The translations under genes were made by a program, and so were the position numbers. A DNA stretch of 52,521 nucleotides. Source: Rothia nasisuis. Lineage in GTDB: Bacteria; Actinomycetota; Actinomycetes; Actinomycetales; Micrococcaceae. The notes under the pieces are model-generated. The model was not told where the DNA came from. It was given only the letters and a program-made list of their open reading frames with translations, and did not search any database. Every line of letters begins with the position of its first letter. Position 1 is the stretch's first letter. Of this stretch, positions 7,473 through 15,727 are shown piece after piece. The stretch is from positions 1-52,521 of the forward strand of contig NZ_CAKMSB010000015.1 of assembly GCF_928381405.1 (NCBI RefSeq), given 5' to 3'.

Positions 7473-7494
7473 TCTATAAGAGGTGAGCGAACGG

Positions 7495-8922
7495 TTAGAC
7501 GTTCTTCTCAATCAGCTCCTTGACCGCCTTAACCTTGTTGGGCAGGTCAATGACGTGGCGGTCGGCTTCCATGATGCCGGCAAAGCGCTCGGGGATGGCA
7601 GGCTCAGAGCCGGTGGCCTCCAGGATGGTTTCAGCGAACTTGACCGGCAGGGCGGTCTCCAGGCAGATAATGGGGGTCTCAACTTTCTGAGCCCAGTCGC
7701 GGGCGACCTTGACGCCGTCCGCAGTGTGGGGGTCAAGCAGCACGCCCAGGCGCTCGTGGGCATCGCGAATGGTGGCGACGCGGTCGGCGTGGGTGGAGCG
7801 GCCCGAGGCGAACCCGTAGCGCTCAGCAGCTTCGGCAAAGGCAGTATCCTCGCTGAGTGAGAAGCCGCCCTGGCGTACCTTGACCCCGAAGAGATCGGCG
7901 GTGCGCTCGGCGTCCTGCCCCAGCATGTCGAAGACAAAGCGCTCGAAGTTAGAGGCGCGGGAGATATCCATGGAGGGGCTGGAGGTCTCAAAAGTATCAG
8001 CCGATGAACGCACCCGGTAGTCACCGGTACGGAAGAACTCATCGAGCACATCGTTCTCGTTGGTGGCAACAATCAGGCGGTCAATGGGCAAGCCCATCTG
8101 GCGGGCAATATGGCCAGCGCAAATATCACCAAAGTTACCGGTGGGAACGCAGAAAGAGACCTTCTGGTCGTTGGTTTCAGTGGCCCGAATCCAGCAAGAG
8201 ACATAGTAGACAATCTGAGCCATCAGCCGCGCCCAGTTGATAGAGTTCACCGCGCCAATACGCTTTTCTGCCTTGAAGGCGGCATCGGCAGAGATAGCCT
8301 TGACCACATCTTGGCAGTCGTCAAACACGCCGTCCAGGGCAATATTGAAGATATTTTCGTCATCCAACCCGAACATCTGCGCCTGCTGGAAGGGAGTCAT
8401 GCGCCCGGCAGGGGTAAGCATAAAAACCTTGATGCCGTCGCGGCCGCGCATAGCGTACTCTGCGGACGAGCCAGTATCACCCGAGGTGGCTCCCACAATG
8501 TTAAGAGTCTCCCCGCGGCGGGTTAACTCGTATTCAAAGAGCTCACCGAGTAGCTGCATGGCCATGTCCTTGAAAGCAGCAGTGGGCCCCTCGGAGAGGT
8601 GGCCGATGAGAATACCGGGCTCCAACTCCGTGACCGGCACAATCTCCTCTGAGGCAAACTTGGGGTAGGAGTAGGCTCGGGCAGTCATGGCTTTAATATC
8701 GTCAGCCGGAATATCATCGATGAAGAGTTGCAAGACCTCAGCGGCAAGCGCAGCGTAGCCTTTCCCAGCCAGCACAGCACGCCAGCGGGTTAGGGTAGCG
8801 TCATTGAGAGCGGGGTAGGTTTCGGGCAGGTAGAGGCCCCCGTCAGGAGCGAGGCCGCCGAGCAGGATGTCGGTAAACTTGGCCCCCGTGTGCGAGGCAT
8901 CGCGGGTGGAGATATAGAGCAT
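7495..8922 (-). CDS. thrC: Threonine synthase
   Basis: ThrC converts O-phosphohomoserine to threonine with PLP. The 475-residue protein is of the long class with an N-terminal extra domain (MLYISTRDASHTG, then LAPDGGLYLPE). The PLP lysine is K118 in SEGPTAAFKDMAMQLL; GATSGDTGSSAEYA binds substrate and PTGNFGDICAGHIA binds the cofactor phosphate. No homoserine genes are adjacent, so it stands alone, ending in a strong two-tier hairpin and divergent from the sensor kinase. There is no ribosome site before ATG; TAGGCT ends six bases upstream, indicating a leaderless transcript. Threonine made here also feeds isoleucine synthesis through the ilv genes in this window. Confidence 0.94.
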   Translation of the reverse strand: MLYISTRDASHTGAKFTDILLGGLAPDGGLYLPETYPALNDATLTRWRAVLAGKGYAALAAEVLQLFIDDIPADDIKAMTARAYSYPKFASEEIVPVTELEPGILIGHLSEGPTAAFKDMAMQLLGELFEYELTRRGETLNIVGATSGDTGSSAEYAMRGRDGIKVFMLTPAGRMTPFQQAQMFGLDDENIFNIALDGVFDDCQDVVKAISADAAFKAEKRIGAVNSINWARLMAQIVYYVSCWIRATETNDQKVSFCVPTGNFGDICAGHIARQMGLPIDRLIVATNENDVLDEFFRTGDYRVRSSADTFETSSPSMDISRASNFERFVFDMLGQDAERTADLFGVKVRQGGFSLSEDTAFAEAAERYGFASGRSTHADRVATIRDAHERLGVLLDPHTADGVKVARDWAQKVETPIICLETALPVKFAETILEATGSEPAIPERFAGIMEADRHVIDLPNKVKAVKELIEKNV

Positions 8923-8928
8923 GCCTCT

Positions 8929-8934
8929 AGCCTA
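8929..8934 (-). promoter_or_regulatory. Leaderless -10 box of thrC
   Basis: TAGGCT (minus strand) ends six bases before ATG at 8922. No recognisable -35 at the right distance. Confidence 0.5.
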
Positions 8935-9032
8935 CCGAATGCGGGCACCGGGAGTGGTGAGGTGCTCATACTGCGGTATGAACTCAAGGCGGAGTTCACC
9001 GCTTAGAGCAGGTAGCTACCCGGTGGAGATTC

Positions 9033-9038
9033 TAGACT
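9033..9038 (+). promoter_or_regulatory. Leaderless -10 box of the sensor kinase gene
   Basis: TAGACT ends six bases before GTG at 9045, divergent from the thrC box. Confidence 0.5.
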
Positions 9039-9044
9039 GAGTTT

Positions 9045-10361
9045 GTGAGCACTTTTGAACTTGAACCGGGCGGCCTGGCACAGACTATGCGGCGGAAAAA
9101 ATGGGTGAATGGCTTAACCGTTGCCCTGAGCCAGATTATGCTTGTTGGGTTTATCGGGGTCGCGGGGCAGACCTCACCGCAGAACTGGTGGTACTCGGTT
9201 ACCGTGTGGGTGCTGGCAACTTTTAGCCTCTACTGGCGGTACTCGCGCCCTCGCTTGGTGACGACGCTGGTGGTGCTGTGTCTGCTGGCAACTGTGCCTC
9301 TACCTCTCCCCGCCCTGGATGTGTGGTGGACTGCTCCAATCATTGCCTACCACTGGGCTCGCTACGGCAGCCGGCGGGTTCGCCTGGCAACGCTTGCGGT
9401 TGCCACCGTGGGATCCCTGATAGGTGGCTGGGTTTTTGCCCGCTCTATGACGGTGTATGACCAGGGTGCTTTGGAGCTCTGGATTGGCTTCCTGTTTGGG
9501 TGCTTCTGTTGTTTGACGGTAACGGTGATTGCCTGGTTCCTGGGTGATACCCGGCGCCTGCGTGAGAACCGCCACCGTGCACTGATCGAGCGCACTCGGC
9601 AGCTGGAGCATGAGCGGGAGCAGGAACGCGTTATGGCCGCCCTCGATGAGCGTGCCCGTATTGCCCGCGAGATGCACGATATTGTTGCCCATTCCCTCTC
9701 GGTCATTATCACCCAGGCTGACGGGGCACGTTTTGCAGCCATTGCACGCGCCCAGGGGGCTGGGCACGCCCCTGTCACCGAAGATCACGGGAACACCGGC
9801 AGCCTGCCCGGCACCCCGGGGCAGGTCAGTGAAGCCCAAGAACCCGTTGAGATCCAGGCCCTGAGCACAATCTCGCAGGCCGCGCGGTCGTCGCTGGAGC
9901 AGATGCGTTCGCTCTTGGGGGTGCTTCGCACCGATGAGGGCCGTTCTTTTGAGCCCCTACCTGCCCTGCATAATATTCAGCAGCTAGTTGAGCAGATGCA
10001 GGGTTTAGGCTTTACCGTAGAGTTTTTTGCTCAGCCCGACCTTGAAGAAAAATTACCGCAGGGTGCTGAACTCACCAGCTACCGCATTGTGCAGGAGGCC
10101 CTGACCAACGTGCGCAAACACAGCCCTACCTCGCCTTTAGTCACGGTGAGACTCAGTGAAGGTAGGAGCGCAAGACGGGGTACCTTAGATATAGATGTGG
10201 TCAATGCGGCCGAGCCGTCCCCGTCAGATTCTATGCCCGGTGCACGCCGCGGCCTGCTGGGTATGCGCGAGCGCGTTGATATGTACGGGGGTTCCCTGCA
10301 TTACGGGCGGCAGGCGGACGGCTCTTTTAGGGTGTTCGCGCAGATTCCTTTTGCTCTCTGA
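9045..10361 (+). CDS. Sensor histidine kinase, NarL/UhpB-type (HisKA_3)
   Basis: A 438-residue membrane kinase. Residues about 23-165 hold five or so hydrophobic segments without a long external loop, as in intramembrane-sensing kinases. A coiled segment leads to the phospho-acceptor box AREMHDIVAHSLSV (H211), followed by the ATPase N-box YRIVQEALTNVRKHS (N355) and a C-terminal G-box RRGLLGMRERVDMYGGSL. It therefore phosphorylates the LuxR-type regulator encoded 28 bp downstream. A Gly/Pro-rich insertion of about 30 residues (about 235-267) lies inside the dimerisation region, unusual for the family. The kinase, regulator and ABC exporter in a row resemble envelope-stress or antimicrobial-peptide response modules. 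GTG start with a -10 box six bases before it and no ribosome site. Confidence 0.9.
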   Translation: MSTFELEPGGLAQTMRRKKWVNGLTVALSQIMLVGFIGVAGQTSPQNWWYSVTVWVLATFSLYWRYSRPRLVTTLVVLCLLATVPLPLPALDVWWTAPIIAYHWARYGSRRVRLATLAVATVGSLIGGWVFARSMTVYDQGALELWIGFLFGCFCCLTVTVIAWFLGDTRRLRENRHRALIERTRQLEHEREQERVMAALDERARIAREMHDIVAHSLSVIITQADGARFAAIARAQGAGHAPVTEDHGNTGSLPGTPGQVSEAQEPVEIQALSTISQAARSSLEQMRSLLGVLRTDEGRSFEPLPALHNIQQLVEQMQGLGFTVEFFAQPDLEEKLPQGAELTSYRIVQEALTNVRKHSPTSPLVTVRLSEGRSARRGTLDIDVVNAAEPSPSDSMPGARRGLLGMRERVDMYGGSLHYGRQADGSFRVFAQIPFAL

Positions 10362-10389
10362 GGCCCCAAGACGATTGAGTGGAAGTACT

Positions 10390-11160
10390 ATGAACGAAGC
10401 GATTAAGGTTATGTTGGTTGATGACCAGCAGCTGGTCCGCTCTGGGCTAGCTATGCTGGTGGGCTCACAGCCCGATATGCACGTTGTGGGTGAGGCCTCA
10501 AACGGGCACGCTGCCCTTGATTTGGCCAAGCAGCTCGCAGAGCAGGGGCAATCCCCGCAGGTGGTACTCATGGACGTCCGTATGCCGGTGATGGACGGTA
10601 TTGAGGCGACGGCTCAGCTCACCGCCCGCTACCCGCAGGTGCGTATTATCATGCTGACGACCTTTGACATTGATGACTACGTGTATGCGGCTGTGCAAGG
10701 TGGTGCTAGCGGCTTTCTGCTCAAGGACGCTCCGCCCGAGCAGCTTTTGGAGGCTGTCCGCACAGTGTGGCGTGGAGATGCCGTCATTGCCCCTTCTGCC
10801 ACCAAACGTTTGCTAGAACACATGATTCCGCACCTGGCTGGTGGGTTAGTTCCCCAGCTGGGCACCGACGACCGGTCAGGCGCATCCGGCCCAACGGCAG
10901 ACCCCGGTACGCAGGGCAGTCACCAGCACCCCCATAGCGCAGCCATTGCCAGCCTCACCGCCCGTGAACACGAGATTTTTTTGCTCATGGCCGCAGGGCT
11001 GAGTAACGGTGAAATTGTTGAAGAACTGGTGGTCTCAGGGGCTACCGTCAAAACCCATGTCTCGCATGTGCTGGCCAAACTGGGTGCCCGCGACCGGGTG
11101 CAGGCGGTGATTATGGCCTATGAGGCAGGCCTGGTAGGTTCTTCTCATACCTCGGGCTGA
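10390..11160 (+). CDS. LuxR/NarL-family response regulator
   Basis: A 256-residue regulator paired with the upstream kinase. The receiver domain (residues 5-125) has the acidic pair D11/D12 and the phosphorylation site D62 in VLMDVRMPVMDG; the C-terminal helix-turn-helix (about 195-250) reads LTAREHEIFLLMAAGLSNGEI followed by SGATVKTHVSHVLAKLGARDR. Between them is an unusually long Gly/Ser/His-rich linker of roughly 35 residues. I chose ATG at 10390 because GGAAG lies four bases upstream; the longer open frame reaches into the kinase gene. The likely target is the exporter operon that begins 80 bp further on. Confidence 0.9.
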   Translation: MNEAIKVMLVDDQQLVRSGLAMLVGSQPDMHVVGEASNGHAALDLAKQLAEQGQSPQVVLMDVRMPVMDGIEATAQLTARYPQVRIIMLTTFDIDDYVYAAVQGGASGFLLKDAPPEQLLEAVRTVWRGDAVIAPSATKRLLEHMIPHLAGGLVPQLGTDDRSGASGPTADPGTQGSHQHPHSAAIASLTAREHEIFLLMAAGLSNGEIVEELVVSGATVKTHVSHVLAKLGARDRVQAVIMAYEAGLVGSSHTSG

Positions 11161-11218
11161 GTGTTGGCCTTGAGGTTGTAGCAGGCTTTTCACACTCGGG
11201 GCTGATGTGCCGGGCAGG

Positions 11219-11244
11219 TAAGCTCTGACATGCTGGAGCTATGA
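11219..11244 (+). promoter_or_regulatory. Possible exporter promoter and 4-codon minicistron
   Basis: TAAGCT (11219-11224) resembles a -10 box; five bases later ATG CTG GAG CTA TGA (11230-11244) is a tiny frame whose stop overlaps the exporter ATG at 11241. GGAG inside it is also the only ribosome-site candidate for that gene. Speculative. Confidence 0.3.
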
Positions 11245-11990
11245 CTACACACAACATTCCCATCGCGGTTTCAGCCCGGAACCTCTCAAAAACCTACGGG
11301 CACGGACCCGGAGCTGTTGAGGCCCTACGCTCACTCGACATTGACTTTGAACGTGGTAAGTTCACAGCAATTATGGGCCCCTCCGGGTCAGGTAAATCCA
11401 CCCTCTTACACACCCTCGCTACCTTAGATGAGCCCACTGCCGGAGCCGGCACATCCATACAGATTAAGGGGGTAGAAACGGTGGGTCTCAAGGACGCTGC
11501 CAAGGCAGAGTTTAGGGCCAAGAATATCGGATTTATCTTCCAGTCTTTTAACCTCATTCCAACCCTCACCGCAGGCCAAAACATTGACCTGCCCCTGGGG
11601 CTAGCCAAAATTAAAGTCGATACCATTTGGCGTGATGAGCTCGTTCGCACCCTGGGCATTGAGGACCGTCTCAAGCACCTGCCCGACCAGCTCTCCGGCG
11701 GTCAGCAACAGCGCGTCGCCATAGCCCGGGCGCTCCTACCTCGCCCAGCGGTCATCTTTGCCGACGAGCCCACAGGTGCCCTTGACTCAGCCTCCAGCGC
11801 TGAGGTTCTCACCCTACTTCAGCAGGCAAGCCGTCTGCAGGGGCAAACTATTTTGATGGTCACGCATGACCCCGTCGCGGCCTCCTACGCTGACCGGGTG
11901 CTCCTGCTCAAGGACGGTCAGTTTGCCGGTGGTCTTGAAAACCCCACACAGACCAGTGTGCTGGCTGCCCTGGCAAGGTTAGGTGAGTAA
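11241..11990 (+). CDS. ABC transporter ATP-binding protein (MacB/LolD-type)
   Basis: A 249-residue ATPase with Walker A GPSGSGKST (46-54), Q-loop FIFQSFNLIPTLTAGQN, signature LSGGQQQRVAIARALL, Walker B VIFADEPTGALD and switch His in MVTHDP. This set, with the short core length, is the MacB/LolD/BceA class, which powers FtsX-like permeases for peptide or lipoprotein extrusion by mechanotransmission. Its permease follows after 3 nt. A two-component system precedes it in the same direction, so it is a likely target of that regulator. Substrate unknown; antimicrobial peptides or an envelope component are the usual candidates. Confidence 0.92.
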   Translation: MTTHNIPIAVSARNLSKTYGHGPGAVEALRSLDIDFERGKFTAIMGPSGSGKSTLLHTLATLDEPTAGAGTSIQIKGVETVGLKDAAKAEFRAKNIGFIFQSFNLIPTLTAGQNIDLPLGLAKIKVDTIWRDELVRTLGIEDRLKHLPDQLSGGQQQRVAIARALLPRPAVIFADEPTGALDSASSAEVLTLLQQASRLQGQTILMVTHDPVAASYADRVLLLKDGQFAGGLENPTQTSVLAALARLGE

Positions 11991-11993
11991 GGT

Positions 11994-14609
11994 ATGGCAA
12001 CCACGCTTAACACCGTAGCCCTATCAAACCTGGGTAAGCACAGGGTTCGATTTGCGCTCACCTCACTCGGCATCGCACTCTCGGCCTTCTTTCTCACAGC
12101 CGTCCTGCTACTCAACGCCTCACTGTCTGCCACACTACGTGCCGGGTCAGAGTCCAACTACAGCAAGGCTGACTTCGTGGTCTCATCAACCGGTCGGTTC
12201 AACGCTGATTTTTCACTATCCCAGACCGTTACCCCCAACATCGTTCAAGCTCTTGAAGGCGTAGCAGCGGTAGACCAGGTGTGGGCACGAACCACCATCT
12301 ACACCCATATGGCCGTGGAACGTGAGGAAGGGGTCTGGGCACGGAGCTACCAGGCTCGGTCTGATTTACCCGGCTCCGCTGAGATGTTCCCCCTCGATAT
12401 CGCAGAGGGTACCTACCCTCAGTCTGCACAGCAGGTAGTCATACCCAGTACCTTGGCAGAAGAATATAGGCTATCGGTAGGTGAAACCATTGAGCTGGCT
12501 GACCTAGATAGGGTGGTCAAGGATCAGCTGTATCTGCAAGAAAATCACCCCATGAAGCCCTTCACCGTCAGCGGCATCTACACAGTCTCTCCCTATGGGG
12601 ATGAACAGAGCAGGGCCGTTTTCACTCCGGTGCCCGGTGGTTCCGGAGTCAGTGTCTACGACTTTGCCTCGGGCCTCGCTCAGTTCAACGGAGGCGGTGA
12701 CAACGCCGAATACGACCAGATTCTTATCACCGTTGACGGTGCCCCCGAGGTTGCCCGCGCACAACTACAGGAGGCACTCACCCCCTACTCCGACATCGTC
12801 CTTGCCTCCAGGGCTGAGCAGGTCACTCAAGAAGTTGGCAACAGGCTGGGTACGGCCAGCAACTTCACCATCATTCTGCTGGTCTTTTGGCTGCTTGCGC
12901 TGGGGCTCTCAGTGTTTATTATCGCCAACACTTTCAAGGTTCACGCGGCGGCACGCGCCCGGGAACTGGCTCTGCTTCGGGTGCTCGGTGCCCGCCAAGG
13001 ATCGCTTGTGGGCATGCTCCTGCTTGAAGCTGGCATGCTCGGTGGGCTCTCTTCACTTGCGGGTACAGCCGTCGCCTACCTCCTTGCATTCGCGCTGAGT
13101 TTCGTATCCACAGGCTTTCTACTGGTGCTTTCACCGGTTGCCGGTCTCACCGCCCTGCTCGTCTGTATTGCCACTACAGTCCTGGGCGCACTGCTACCTG
13201 CCTGGCAGACACGTGCTCTCTCACCGGTAGCGGCTCTCACTCCCCAGATGCAACCTGTAACCTCCACAGCAAACGGTCTCAGACGAAGCCCCCTGGTGGT
13301 GGGGTTAGTTTTTCTGACGCTTGCGGGGCTGGTTCTGCTGGTGTGGCAGGGAGAACCGCTCGGGTATGTTACTGCCACCACTCTGATAGCTATCGGGCTC
13401 ATCTGCTTTTTCCCACTGGCTACCCACCTGGGTTCCCATGCCCTGATCCGGTGGGCTACCCCCTACTCGTCCTTGCACCTTGCAGCAAGCAACATCCGCC
13501 AGTCCCCTACCCAGGCGGCGGTGGTGGGCAGAATTATTTTCACCTGTTCCGCCGTTCTTGCAGCTATGCTCACCGGTGCAAGTACCGTTCAGCAGAGCAT
13601 CACCCACGAGATTGAGAGTCATATGCCCTTTGGGGTGGAGGTGCCAGCCCAGCTTGAGACCCTGGACGCGGCCATCCGGCTACAGGAAAACGCGCAGGAG
13701 ATACCTCAGGTGAAAGCCGCCGTGGTTGCCTACCCGCAGGCCTCAGTTGCTTCGAACGAAGCCGGAATGCCAGACCTTACGGTCTACTCAGCTGACCTAG
13801 ACCAGGTGCTCAAGGCTGGCCCAGAAAGTTGGGAACTCGAACACCCGGATTCCACCATGTTGGTCGGCCGCCTCATCGCTGAAAACAACGGCTGGGATGA
13901 AGGATCGAAGGTTAGGGTGACCGGCACCCAACAAAACAGCCAGGAACTCACGGTGCATGTAGTGCCGCAGGATTTATATGTGCCCCTGGTTCCTCGCGAG
14001 GTTGGGCGGTCTGTGAGCGGTAATAGTCCCATCGTTTCAGACAGCTCTGTTCGAACCGAGGGAAATCTCTTGCTCTCTTTCAACCGCGATGCCAGCGAAG
14101 ATGACCAGGATACTGCCCTCACCCAGATTGAGGAGCTGACCGGTAGCGACCAGCTTGGTTTCTCTGGCCACGTAACGCAAACTCGAACACTAAAACGTGA
14201 CATGGCCACCGTTATCAATACGGTACTGGGTCTGCTCAGCGCAGCGCTGCTCATCTCTCTGATCGGTATCGCCAACACCCAGGTGCTCACTGCCTACCAG
14301 CGGCGCCGCCCCTACGCGCTACTGCGGGCAGCGGGAATGAGCACCGTCACACTTCGCAAGGTCATCAGTTTAGAGACAGTGCTGATTGCCAGTACCGCCG
14401 TGCTTCTCGGTATTCTGGCTGGAATCGCTACCGGCCTGCTCCTACTGCAGTCTATTGAAGGTCTTGACCTCACCTACACGGTGAATGTTCTAGGGCTCCT
14501 GTTGGTTGCAGTGGGCGGCCTGGCGCTGGCTTGGCTCACAGCCCTGATTCCAGCCGTCCGTGCCTCGCGGTACCCACCGGTGAAAGCTCTTGCAGAAACA
14601 GCCTCCTAG
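11994..14609 (+). CDS. FtsX-like ABC transporter permease
   Basis: The membrane partner of the preceding ATPase, 871 residues. It starts with a helix (about residues 19-42) and a large extracytoplasmic MacB-type domain, then an FtsX core of three helices near residues 290-410, a central pair of helices, a second extracytoplasmic domain and a last FtsX core (about 755-860) ending in RASRYPPVKALAETAS. Duplicated FtsX modules of this size are common in Gram-positive exporters of the MacB/BceB superfamily. The start is ATG at 11994 with GTAAGGT just upstream. A hairpin follows the gene. The large external domains suggest capture of a substrate or inhibitor at the outer face of the membrane. Confidence 0.9.
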   Translation: MATTLNTVALSNLGKHRVRFALTSLGIALSAFFLTAVLLLNASLSATLRAGSESNYSKADFVVSSTGRFNADFSLSQTVTPNIVQALEGVAAVDQVWARTTIYTHMAVEREEGVWARSYQARSDLPGSAEMFPLDIAEGTYPQSAQQVVIPSTLAEEYRLSVGETIELADLDRVVKDQLYLQENHPMKPFTVSGIYTVSPYGDEQSRAVFTPVPGGSGVSVYDFASGLAQFNGGGDNAEYDQILITVDGAPEVARAQLQEALTPYSDIVLASRAEQVTQEVGNRLGTASNFTIILLVFWLLALGLSVFIIANTFKVHAAARARELALLRVLGARQGSLVGMLLLEAGMLGGLSSLAGTAVAYLLAFALSFVSTGFLLVLSPVAGLTALLVCIATTVLGALLPAWQTRALSPVAALTPQMQPVTSTANGLRRSPLVVGLVFLTLAGLVLLVWQGEPLGYVTATTLIAIGLICFFPLATHLGSHALIRWATPYSSLHLAASNIRQSPTQAAVVGRIIFTCSAVLAAMLTGASTVQQSITHEIESHMPFGVEVPAQLETLDAAIRLQENAQEIPQVKAAVVAYPQASVASNEAGMPDLTVYSADLDQVLKAGPESWELEHPDSTMLVGRLIAENNGWDEGSKVRVTGTQQNSQELTVHVVPQDLYVPLVPREVGRSVSGNSPIVSDSSVRTEGNLLLSFNRDASEDDQDTALTQIEELTGSDQLGFSGHVTQTRTLKRDMATVINTVLGLLSAALLISLIGIANTQVLTAYQRRRPYALLRAAGMSTVTLRKVISLETVLIASTAVLLGILAGIATGLLLLQSIEGLDLTYTVNVLGLLLVAVGGLALAWLTALIPAVRASRYPPVKALAETAS

Positions 14610-14627
14610 AGCTCGGTCTGCGGCAGT

Positions 14628-14667
14628 GCTGGGCCCTACCCTCAGACCGGGGTGGGGCCAGCTTGAT
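14628..14667 (+). terminator. Hairpin between ABC permease and lipoprotein genes
   Basis: GCTGGGCCCTACCC (14628-14641) pairs with GGGTGGGGCCAGC (14650-14662) with one bulge and one G-T pair, followed by TTGATT. It lies between convergent genes. Confidence 0.6.
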
Positions 14668-14694
14668 TCATAAGCCCGGACGCCCCGGCCGGCT

Positions 14695-15615
14695 CTAGCT
14701 ACCGGAGGGGCTCTCGCTGGGAGTAGGTAGGGTCACCGGCGAAGTGGTCTGAGGGTTTGAGGCATCGGCAGCCACTCGCTCACTAGCGGTAGCGTGAATA
14801 GCGTGCAACTCCTCAGAGAACTGCTCCAGGCGCTGATAGACCGACTCATAGTAAGAGTTTTTGATGTCTGATACTGAGGAGTCAAAGTTCAGTGATTCGC
14901 GGCAGAAAATATCTCGCTCAAGCATACTCTTGGCAGTTTTCTCATCGAGCAGGCTGGCGGCGTAGACTGCTGCGTCAGTGCTGGTGGCCTGATCAAATCC
15001 GTCTTCCTGCATGCACCCAGCCCAGTCGCTTTGTAGCTGTATATATTTTTCGTCAGCACGCAGGGATTCGGCAATTGCCTGGCCAAACTGAGGCGCGAGC
15101 AGGGCCGCCTTGATGCCGTTTTCAGCTGACCCGTAGATGTACTCGTAACTCTGAGCCATACAGCCGGCGGAATCTATCTCACCGCTGGAATATTCCATGA
15201 AGGTTACGGTAAAGGTCTGGCCGCCCTGCCCCAGGTAAGAGGCCAGCCCTGCGTCATCAAACTCGGCAGTAGCCCGTAGCTTGGTGTCGGGTAAGGCCTC
15301 GTAACCACTCTCAATCAGTTCCTTGGTGGAGCGGCCGGTGTATACAGCGGTCTCCAGCGACTGGGCAGACTCTGGCTCAGCATACGTACCACCAGCGGCC
15401 TTGACGCAGCGTTCCACGAAGCCCCGCCGAGCTTTCTCGGCGTCAGCTGGTGGATAAACCCACCCCTCTAAAGCGGTAATGTGCTCAGCGTTAGCTTCTT
15501 CAGCGGTGAGCTCTTCAAAATTTTGGGGCGGGGAGGAACACCCCGCAACTAGCAAAACTGTGCTCACGCTGAGAACCGACAGGCCTTTTCCACAGCGGTT
15601 CGTAAGTAATGACAC
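14695..15615 (-). CDS. Putative lipoprotein of unknown function
   Basis: A 306-residue exported protein. The N-terminus has positive residues, a hydrophobic stretch and lipobox LVAGC (C26), so it is lipidated and anchored on the outer face of the membrane. The mature part is acidic and contains several well-spaced cysteines (RRGFVERCVKAAG, SAGCMAQSYEYIYG, SDWAGCMQEDGFD, RDIFCRESLNFD), possibly forming disulfides, and ends in a Thr/Pro/Ser tail. I recognise no domain. It is divergent from the Tat-exported SGNH hydrolase, so both may act in the envelope. The exporter upstream in the map is convergent and has its own terminator. Confidence 0.75.
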   Translation of the reverse strand: MSLLTNRCGKGLSVLSVSTVLLVAGCSSPPQNFEELTAEEANAEHITALEGWVYPPADAEKARRGFVERCVKAAGGTYAEPESAQSLETAVYTGRSTKELIESGYEALPDTKLRATAEFDDAGLASYLGQGGQTFTVTFMEYSSGEIDSAGCMAQSYEYIYGSAENGIKAALLAPQFGQAIAESLRADEKYIQLQSDWAGCMQEDGFDQATSTDAAVYAASLLDEKTAKSMLERDIFCRESLNFDSSVSDIKNSYYESVYQRLEQFSEELHAIHATASERVAADASNPQTTSPVTLPTPSESPSGS

Positions 15616-15727
15616 GGTGCCCCTCCCTAGATACTCAGCCTCAATTCTAACTACTATTAGTAAGCGTGAAGCGTGCCGATGACGGGTACGATCACGAAGT
15701 TCTCGTCACAGAAGGTACAAAAGATTC

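Noticed and set aside
7512-8072. Second minus-strand frame inside thrC, and similar Ser/Pro/Arg-rich frames inside other genes
   Set aside because: Composition is typical of out-of-frame reading of GC-rich coding DNA.
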